NCBI GenBank assembly: GCA_002502215.1
Contig: DAPT01000008.1
Location: 1-21,254 of the forward strand
Direction: 5' to 3'
DNA length: 21,254 nucleotides
Source of the DNA: Euryarchaeota archaeon UBA124
GTDB lineage: Archaea; Thermoplasmatota; Poseidoniia; Poseidoniales; Poseidoniaceae
The notes beneath the pieces were generated by a model. The model did no database searches. It saw only the letters and a list, made by a program, of their open reading frames with translations, and was not told the DNA's origin. Positions 5,969 to 14,900 of this stretch are shown one piece after another. Both the position numbers and the translations under genes were made by a program. Each line of letters opens with the position of its first letter. The stretch's first letter is position 1.

Positions 5969-8167
5969 TCAATACTCTAGGAATTTTGAAAGGATGCGCC
6001 CTCCGAATTGACTTCCGACCGATTCTGGATGGAACTGAACTCCAAAAACGGGTCTCTCTTTCGCACGGAACCCGAGAACCAGTGATTTTGTATCGTCAGT
6101 TGCATCGACGATCAGGTTTGATTCCTCGCTGACATCAGCAGTAAGGTGAGTTAGAGAGTTGTATCGTGTCATTGAAACTTCATCCAATCCCCCAAACAAC
6201 GCCTCTCCTTTGTGCAAGCATTTCACAGGGGTGCCATGCACAGGCCCAATTGGGCTTGGAACCAAGCTTAGCCCCGATGCCACACCGATTGCTTGGTGCC
6301 CAAGGCAAATCCCGAGGAGTGGCGGTGTATCGCCAGAGAGAGACAGCTGAGCAAATTCCATTGTCAGCCGACTGTCAGTCGGCCATCCCGGTCCAGGTCC
6401 GAGGATGACGTGCGAAGGCTGCAATTCATCCAGAAGTTGTTGGGCTGTGTACTGCGTCTCACGTCGCCCCGAAATGATGTTTACATGGTGTCCTAAGCCA
6501 CATACATTGTGAGCAATGTTGTAAGTAAATGAATCCAAATTGTCAACAAGGAGAACTGCATTTTCCTTGAATGACTTTGTGTTGATTGTTGCACTTACTT
6601 GATGGGTTTTTTTCTCGCTCTCAAGGGGGAGAGGATGGATTCCGAGACGCTTCACCGGGTTGGACTGAACGACCTCTTCAAGCCATCCGCACGATCGCAA
6701 AAGGGCGTTTGCCTTCCATTTTGCTTCTGCGACTTCCGACTTAGGATTTGACGCAATCGTAATTCCCCCTCCTGCCGTCACCCGCGAATTCCAAACATTT
6801 CCTTTTTTGTGAAGTTCTGCCGTTCGGATGAGGATGTTCCACGAGGAGTCTCCGGTTAATGGATTAAACCAACCCATCGATCCAGTCCAGAAGGAACGTG
6901 GTTTTTGTTCCAATTCGTCGATTGCCGCACATACTACCGTACGTGGACACCCAGTGATTGAGCCCCCAGGGAACACATTTTCGATTGCGTCAAAAAGGTC
7001 AATGTTTTCCTTTAATTTGCCTTTGATTCTTGATACCAAGTGCTGGACTTCAGCATATGCCTCAACATCAAATCGCTCTACCCAGACTTGATTCGGGTAA
7101 GCGATTTGTCCAACATCGTTCCGCATCAGATCAACCAACATGCGGTGTTCTGCTCTTTCCTTACGATCAGAGATCATATCTTCTCGTAACAGTAACTCCT
7201 CAGCTTCCGATGCCCCTCTTGGCGCAGTCCCCTTAATCGGAGCCGTTGTAACCACTCCCCCTTCTGTTGAAAGCAAGGATTCTGGCGATGCTGAAACGAG
7301 CGCAAAACTCTCATCCTTCATGTGCAGAAAGCCTGAGTACGGTGCCGGATTTGATGCAACAGAATGGGAAAAGACATACCACGGTTCTGAATTAATCTCA
7401 CCTTCCCACGAACGTCCGTAATTTAATTGATACAATTGACCATCAACGATCGCTTCCTGTACTGTTTTCACAATTTTTTCATGTTCTTCATCTGTACAAT
7501 TGGAGACCGGTTTCCTTCCATACGTCAGTTCGGGTGAAAAACTGCGAAGTGGTTCATCTTCCAAACAATGTTCTGATTTCATTTTCCATTCTGAATCCGT
7601 TGACATGACAATAAGTCTATTCTCATTTTTATGATGAACAATGCACCGATTAACTTCCCATAAAACGCACAGTAGGTCATCTTTTTCTGGGAGGTTTTGC
7701 AAACGGATTGGTTGGGTCATTTGCAGTAAATCATAAGACAATGCTCCGGCCCAAAATGGATTCTTGAAAGGGGTTTCATTTGGAGAAGAACTTGGAAAAG
7801 ATACCTCGCCAGCAGGACATAATTCTCTCAAACCACTTGCAAGAGAAGAATCAGAAATTGAACGATCTTTTTCCCACGCTTCACCGTTCCAAATCTCTCT
7901 TCGAAATTTGAACTGAATTCCTTCTTCAATTCTCGTCTCGCCAGAAAGAGGGGAATGTTTCTCAGCGCTTGGTAAATCATCTCTCGACGGTTGCCGAACA
8001 ATGACTCTCCGTGTTGAAGGCCCACAAAGCAAGGAAAATTCGGAAAGATAACTTGCAGGGCCAGCTGAAACCAACATGAGTTCGTCTGGTGAACCAAACG
8101 AACCGGCTTGGTTCCCAAGAAGACCATGTTCAATCAAATGGTGGCGAGCAGACTCCAAGCTAATCAT
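5969..8167 (-). CDS. pabB: Aminodeoxychorismate synthase, PabB-PabA fusion
   Basis: Makes 4-amino-4-deoxychorismate from chorismate and glutamine, the first step to p-aminobenzoate. Residues 1 to about 500 are the chorismate-binding PabB part: PIKGTAPRG with K312 (PabB has PIKGT, anthranilate synthase TrpE has PIAGT), LVDLMRNDVG, FPGGSITGCPR, then SRVTAGGGI. From about 537 to the end is the glutamine amidotransferase: LLVDNLDSFTYNI, GPGPGWP, GICLGHQ with nucleophile C621, and FHPES with H713 and E715. All catalytic residues are present. The order PabB then PabA is the reverse of the plant and fungal fusion. ATG 8167 overlaps the pabC stop as ATGA, which suggests translational coupling; the GTG at 8173 would add two residues. 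An anthranilate synthase or PhzE-like role is less likely because of K312 and the adjacent pabC. Confidence 0.9.
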   Translation of the reverse strand: MISLESARHHLIEHGLLGNQAGSFGSPDELMLVSAGPASYLSEFSLLCGPSTRRVIVRQPSRDDLPSAEKHSPLSGETRIEEGIQFKFRREIWNGEAWEKDRSISDSSLASGLRELCPAGEVSFPSSSPNETPFKNPFWAGALSYDLLQMTQPIRLQNLPEKDDLLCVLWEVNRCIVHHKNENRLIVMSTDSEWKMKSEHCLEDEPLRSFSPELTYGRKPVSNCTDEEHEKIVKTVQEAIVDGQLYQLNYGRSWEGEINSEPWYVFSHSVASNPAPYSGFLHMKDESFALVSASPESLLSTEGGVVTTAPIKGTAPRGASEAEELLLREDMISDRKERAEHRMLVDLMRNDVGQIAYPNQVWVERFDVEAYAEVQHLVSRIKGKLKENIDLFDAIENVFPGGSITGCPRTVVCAAIDELEQKPRSFWTGSMGWFNPLTGDSSWNILIRTAELHKKGNVWNSRVTAGGGITIASNPKSEVAEAKWKANALLRSCGWLEEVVQSNPVKRLGIHPLPLESEKKTHQVSATINTKSFKENAVLLVDNLDSFTYNIAHNVCGLGHHVNIISGRRETQYTAQQLLDELQPSHVILGPGPGWPTDSRLTMEFAQLSLSGDTPPLLGICLGHQAIGVASGLSLVPSPIGPVHGTPVKCLHKGEALFGGLDEVSMTRYNSLTHLTADVSEESNLIVDATDDTKSLVLGFRAKERPVFGVQFHPESVGSQFGGRILSKFLEY

Positions 8168-8922
8168 GTCCACACTTCCTGCCAGTTCTCAACATCATTG
8201 TACTTTGTTTTGAGAATCGATTTACACAGGTCAAAGAGCCGAGAACCCTCATCACCAATCGGTTCACCGTCGATGGAATCTATCCCAAAAACGCCAACTC
8301 CGCTACCCACCGCAACAGCTTCGACGCAACGGGCTACAAGTCTCTCGTTCAATTTGCCGGTTTGTATATGGTATCCAGCGGCAAGCAATGAGGGCCGCAT
8401 TGCATCGAACGTAATCGAATCAACGGAATTCGGTGAGCTGCTGTGCCAGATCACTCCATCTTCATCAAGAATGAGTGGTGTACAGCGGTCAGCATCGACG
8501 ATGCAGTACTCATGGACCATGAGGGCTAAATCTGCACCGAGATTCTCTGCATGCTTTCGAGCGTCAAAATAAGCGTCCCATGCCCCATGTTTGGTCCCAG
8601 CGACACGCTTTGCCCAAACTGGGCTAGGAAAAGTTACACCATCAACTCGTTCATTCTCAAGTACGAGGGGGCGATATGACAGATTAATTTCCAGTTGGCT
8701 AGATACTTCAACTCTCAATAGTCCCTCGTCGAATTGAGGATGTTTTTCTTTCAAAAGCTCCACAATCGAATCTCGAGTGATGTCTTTCGCGTCGATTCTC
8801 AACCTTGCAGCATGAGCATCCAATCGGCGTAGATGATTTTCAAATAGAAAGAGTCCGCGACGCTTTGAGAACCTCATGGTCGTAAAAACCGACGAGCGAG
8901 GACCCTGGCTGACCTCGGTCAT
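8164..8922 (-). CDS. pabC: Aminodeoxychorismate lyase (class IV PLP aminotransferase family)
   Basis: Probably cleaves aminodeoxychorismate to p-aminobenzoate and pyruvate. The 252-residue length fits the family. The N-terminus has FTTMRFSKRRGLFLFENHLRRL, the usual stretch where the aminotransferase fold places 'HL.RL'. The PLP lysine is likely K111 in GTKHGAWDAYFDAR, which lines up with GLKHLNRL of bacterial PabC. The normally conserved Glu of the following 'TExxxxNxF' motif appears as Asp (VDADRCTPL, D143), and the Asn/Phe that follow are replaced, so the active site is divergent. The C-terminal GVGVFGIDSIDGEPIG keeps the domain end. Its TGA overlaps the pabBA ATG, and this coupling is the best argument for PabC over another class IV transaminase. 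It starts 39 bases after the giant gene on the same strand. Confidence 0.8.
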   Translation of the reverse strand: MTEVSQGPRSSVFTTMRFSKRRGLFLFENHLRRLDAHAARLRIDAKDITRDSIVELLKEKHPQFDEGLLRVEVSSQLEINLSYRPLVLENERVDGVTFPSPVWAKRVAGTKHGAWDAYFDARKHAENLGADLALMVHEYCIVDADRCTPLILDEDGVIWHSSSPNSVDSITFDAMRPSLLAAGYHIQTGKLNERLVARCVEAVAVGSGVGVFGIDSIDGEPIGDEGSRLFDLCKSILKTKYNDVENWQEVWT

Positions 8923-8961
8923 GGACTGGCCTTACCGCACTATGCCTTGAGCATCTCGGTA

Positions 8962-11900
8962 TCACAACAAGTCGTCAAGGAATGATGTGTCAATACCAGT
9001 TTCCGATTTTTTCTGCGGCTTGCCAATGTTGAGGTCGTTTAGCAGGGTTTCGTCGACTGGGCTTCGAACCGGGTTCATGACGGGCCGTTGTGACACGTAT
9101 TGTTCTCGACCAATGTCTCGGCGTTCGATTCGATCTGCAGCATCAAACAGCGAATCTGACTGGAGCGGGGCGGCTGGTGAAGGAGGAACCGTTGTCTGGG
9201 GTGGTGTATCCCAAGGGTCGTCACTAATTCCCCATGTAGCAGTTTGGATTTCCCACTCCTTGTCCTTTTGTGATCTGGAATTACGTCCACGAACAATGGC
9301 GAGTAAAAGGAGGAGAGAGAGGATAGCAAGGCCTGCAACAAGGAGGTTTGGAGTTGTTAAGAGCGATTCAAGGTTGTTCTCTGAGGTGGTCTCTTCGGCA
9401 ACTTGACCAGTGGAGTCGAAAGGCGGTATCCTCTTTGCATCAACGGATTTCCGTTCTAAATCATCATCAAATGTTGTCACAGATATGTACCAATCCGAGT
9501 CGTTCGAGAGATCAGAGAATTCTGCTCCGGTGATTAAGAAAGAATTCGCGATGGTTTGATTGACATACGTAGCATCCGAACTATCGCTATAATCCTCAGA
9601 ACTGATGTGGATTTTGTATCCTTTAACATTCAAATCGTTGGAATGATTCCATGTGACGAGGATGTTTGTTTCTTCAACCCATATGAGTGTAATACCTTCC
9701 ACACTGGGGAGGTAACCACCTGGGTCCGTAACTCCGTCATCAACGGGTTGCGTTGAGACAACTGTCAAATCCGTTTTGATTGCGTTCGCCGATGAATCAA
9801 CAGGAACGACGGTGACCCATGTTTTCAACCCGGGGAGGACCTCAATGTCTCCTGCAAGCATTGAGATTGTGATGGGGAAAGATGGATCCCTATCCAGAAT
9901 CAACGAGGGAGTATTCGGTCCGTCTGCACCTATCCCAACGCTTGAGAAAGCCCATGATGCGGCATACACTTCGTATTGAACGACGTCACCTGCTGGAGAG
10001 AGCTCAAATTCGAGGTGAAGGGCCATACCGTCGTCGTTGGGGCGGTCACTCAACGTGATGTTCTCAAGACGAGGCGGTGGTGTTGTATCCTCGAAATTGT
10101 TGATTGGCACCACACTGGCCGAAAGGAGTGAATCCGTATACACATTTCCTTGCAAGTCATGAACTGTGACTGTGACAAACAATTCAATTCCTGGTTGAAT
10201 GAGTTGCGGAGTATCTGAGAGTCCGAATTCTTCGGCTTGGGCCACAGCGCCGTAAAGCGCAGTATTCAGTGTCAATTCAATTGGATTTTTATCCTCATCG
10301 ATCCACTGCTTATCGATGACAACACAACCACATTTTGCGGGGTCATCTCCGTAAGCATTCCAAAGGTATCCAATATCATCAACAGGTTTGTCTGCAGCCC
10401 AAACCACATATTTGCTGAAGTCTCCTGCATCAGATATTGACCACACGACATCGATTGCAGTGCCATCATCATCCGGGTGATCGTATGCTTGAATGCTCTC
10501 AATACGAGTCGGGGGCATTGCTGCACCATTCGAATTGTCAATCGGCGTTGCAGTCACAATCTCAACATCATTGGGGTTGCTGTTTAACCATGTATCGAAA
10601 GCAACAACTCCGATGTAATATTCCAAATCATTCGTCAATGGTAGGCTGTCAATCTGCGATACGATTGTTGAATTGTCCTCGCAGTTGTTGACAATCGTAG
10701 ATTCAGAGAATCCCGCAACAGAGGTTGGTTGCGTGGCAAACACAACTCCTGTGATCATGTAGACGACATAATAGGCACAATCATCAGCGCTGCTTGCGTC
10801 CCATCCAACTGTAATACGACCACCTTCATCGTCCGGTGTATCAATGGCCCAAACGTTTTCTAGTTTCGCTGGTGGAATACCATCGTTTACTCCGCCTGTT
10901 GGCACCACTGGGCCAATGATTGTTGCATTCATCAAATCCTCTTGACCAGTGGTATCTACGCACGTAAATCCAAGCCAGTAAGGCCTCCCAGGGTCAAGAT
11001 TAAGGATGGTTGTGTTTCCTTCGGTTGGCAACACTGAAGCCTCAACGGAGAGTCCCAAAATGTTCGTCATTTGCTGTGTTGAAGTGTAGATGCGCGTTTC
11101 GAGGAGATCAATCGCCTTGCATCGCGCCCACTCTGTCTCAAGGTCACCAGCAACGCCACCGTCAAGCGGTTGTGCTGTTGCCCATTCGGGAGGCGTTGGA
11201 ACTTCATTGCTTGTTGTCACCGGTCCGAAAACCTGGCTCGGTAACCCATACCGCCCATCGTTGTATTCGACAACAACAAGGGCATAGTAATCGATTCCGT
11301 CGACAAGCGGAACCCCGTTTGCTGTTGTGACATCTGCTCTCAACCTGCTGTGAATGGATTCGGATTTGTCGATGATTCTACCAACCAGGTCGATATCGGT
11401 CGGTAGACCAGTCCAAGGTTGGTCGCTTACATAGACCAAATAACGACTGAAATCAGAATCGTGAACAAGGGTCCACTCAACGGTTAACGTACCGCCACCG
11501 TCATCGGGCCGATCATACATGTCTGAGATTTCAACCGGTGTGTCCAATCGAACCCAATCGTAGGTTAATCTGACCTCAATCGACCCGTTTGAGGGTGCTA
11601 TGAGTTTGATTGGAACAAATCGGGTTCCATTAATGAGTTGCCCGTTGTTAATTGCCAGCTGGAGACCATCTTGAACGCCGGTACTCTCGTTCAGCCCGAG
11701 GACAGCATCGTACCGAAGCTTCGTTGATTGCGCCCAGACAGCCGCGTTGGATACAGGCGACGTCATGATCAGCGGAACAGTTTGGAACATCAGACCGTGC
11801 ACTCCAGGCTGGCCAACCGATGAATTAAGCAGCACAGGCTCGTTTGGGGACACGAGCTCTATTGCGTAGCCAGGATGTGTCATGTTTGAGATGTCCATGA

Positions 11901-14900
11901 ATTGGGAATTAAACCCAATATTGAGAGGATTCGCATAGCGTGCAGTTTGGCTTTCCATCTCATCAAATGCGCTCGCTGGCGTCCAGCCACGAAGACCAGC
12001 ATCGCTTGTTGTTAGCCAGAAACCATTTGCTCCGACAGCAACGTTGGTTGGATTTTGGACGGTAGCAGATTTGACAGAGGAGTGGGCCTCCGTGTGCGCC
12101 TCCACGATTGCCATCGCATTGAGACCCATGAGCATGAGATGTGTTCCATCGCTGCTCATTCTGTAGACGGGCCACGAAGGGAGTTGGAAACTGGCCAAGC
12201 CATCCTCAAACTCGTCACTTAGGCCATCGTAGTGGACCATCGGTCCGACGTCGGTTGCGATGTGCAATCCTGCATAATCAGAAGCGACAGCTGTAACATA
12301 GTTCGAGGGAAGTTGATCGAATCTGTGTGTAGAGAGGACGCCATTCGATGACGAATCAAGAATTGAGACACCCGGTCGTTCCGAACCCGCGCCATCGTGA
12401 CCAACCACAAGTTGAAGAGCTTGGTTTACAGTAGGAGGTGAGTAGGTCTCAATTGACCATACAGAATTCCCAACCAATCCATCTGCGCTTGTATTGGTGT
12501 TGATTGCCCCGGTCGCTGGGATGTACTGCGTAAGCCCACTGGCAGAAGCGATGTAGAGTGTATTGGAAAGGAACTTGACATCCTCGATGTTCGACGAAGG
12601 CAGACCATCTGCAGTCGTCAGTGGATTATCCCAATCGTCAGCGGTCACGTTCCATCGGGCAATACCGTTTTGTGTTGCTACGTACACGTGATCGGGCGAG
12701 AATGCAAAGCCTTGGATGTTATCTGAGGGCAGGCCTGAGAGAAGTTGACCACTTCCGAATTGTCCGGCAGCGATATCGAAGGTTTGCACTCCCGCCGAGG
12801 TTGCAAATGTACCAAGCAATCCAACGTACATTGTGGATACTCCGTTGGATACATGCAGGTCCAAGTCACCAAGACTGTTGTGAATTGAACCGGATTCTCT
12901 GAGTAAAGACCCGGTTGTTGTGTTGAGTGTGAACAGGCCGCTTCCAGATGTTGATACGTAGATATTGGTTCCTTCAAGAAGCATATCCTGTATTGTGGTG
13001 AAGAATGGCAAAGACCATCCCTCCTCCCAATCGATTCCTCCGCTTGAGTTGAAGGCTCCTTGAAGTATGCCTGCGGAGCCTTGGCCGCCACCGTTTGGCG
13101 ATTCAGTAGCGATCCATATCTTCGTTCCATCACTCACCATTGAGCGAACGTTACCACTTACCAATGCAGGCAATTCAAAAGCAGTATACAGCCCTGAGCT
13201 TCCCAAAACATCGACACGAGAGTAACCGCTTGCAGCTCCGGCCTGTCCAATAAGCCATTCCGTTCCAGTGTGTTTGACCGAAGTTACAGGCGTGCCAACA
13301 CGCTGTAGGCTGGCTTGCCCCGTAACGGAACCTCGGGTTGAGATAACAGCAAAACCTCCTGACTCATCGTATCCTACTACGAGTTTCCCATTCGAGTACG
13401 ACATAGCATCAAGCCACATTGGATCCTCAGGTAGGTTGTTTGCGGCAGCAGTCAATTTTGGAAGCCATAATCCTGCAACAGTGTCGTATTTCGATATACC
13501 CTGATCGTCCTCATCATATCCGACGTACAGGGTAGCTACAGAATCGCATGCAACTGCAGCAACCCTTCCATTGCTCAAGACAGATGTGGTAAATGACCCT
13601 ACAACAGAGGAACTGTTCAAATCCATGGAAACGATCCCGCCGTTGTTGTTGAGCAGTCCAATGTAGACGTACGAACCGCACTGGCTCATCGAGAGAGGGT
13701 AGCCATTAGGGATTCCATTCTGTCCGGTTTCAACCGTTGACCATAAACCCGTTGAACCATCCAAATGGCCAATAACTCCACGCTGGAAACCACCCCACCA
13801 AGCAAATGTGGCGGTTCCAACAAGCAGGTGCTGCCCATCGGTCCAGAGTTCACCAACCCAATCACCAGCGTTGTTCGGTAGACCACTGCCAGGTGTCCAT
13901 GTGGATTCCCATGAAAACGTGGTTTCATTGAAGCGTTCGACACCGTCTTCGGTCGCAAAGAGGACAAGCCCGTCGTATTCGACGATCTCTCGAATTGGGA
14001 ATTCAAGATCGTCCCAGAATCCGAGCTTGGCTCCGCTTGGACTGTAGACTTCAAGACCAAGCTCGCCCCATGAAACCCATGTATGACCACTCGAGGATTG
14101 ATACGCCGTCACTCGATCAACCTGGCCCGATGGTAAAACGGAAGTGTTCCAGGTGCTTGATGGTAAATCGTATTGGACAATGCCTCCACTGCCATCTTGA
14201 TTCCCACCTTGTCCTGAAACGACACTCGCAAACAATGTATCGCCCAAGATTTCCAAGCCTGCGATATCTCCACCGTTTTCACCAATGCGTTGTCCAGCAT
14301 CAAGAGGCGTTATGGAGGTAAAGTTTGCAACATCAATCCCATAGATGCTGTCACTCGAGCCCGCTTGGTGGTAATACATCGTGTAGCCATACATCGTTAG
14401 GTCGAACGGGTCACCGTTTCCAGAATAGAGGGAGTTTGATTTTTCAATGTCATAGAACTCTGTTCCATTGGCTGTTCCAAGGAGTTGGAAACCGTCTTGT
14501 CCACCAACCCAAATGTAGCCTGGTCGGATGTCCGCTATCAGGCTTGTAACATCCTCATTTCCGTTGTCAAGAGCATTGTCTTCGGTCCACGTGGAAAGCC
14601 ACTGATTGTTGGCGATGTCCCATCTTGCAACACCGATACCCGTTAGCCCGATGTAAGCGATGTCGTCAATAATCTCAACAATTGCATCATCTGTGGAAGC
14701 GGTTGCTTCCCATTCTCCGTCAACGGAAAAACTGCTTTTGTCAATGAGGCCTACGCCACTAAAAGTGCCTCCAAACACAGTTGTGCTGTTTACGCCAACT
14801 GCATATGTCCCCCAATTTGGCATGCCATCGTAAACATTGAGACAATCATCGATTGCGCCGCTGCTCGGGGTATAACGACAGACACCGATGTTTGTTCCTG

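Noticed and set aside
5969..8167. Anthranilate synthase TrpE-TrpG fusion
   Set aside because: The motif is PIKGT with lysine, not PIAGT, and the gene is coupled to a PabC homologue; no other tryptophan gene is near.
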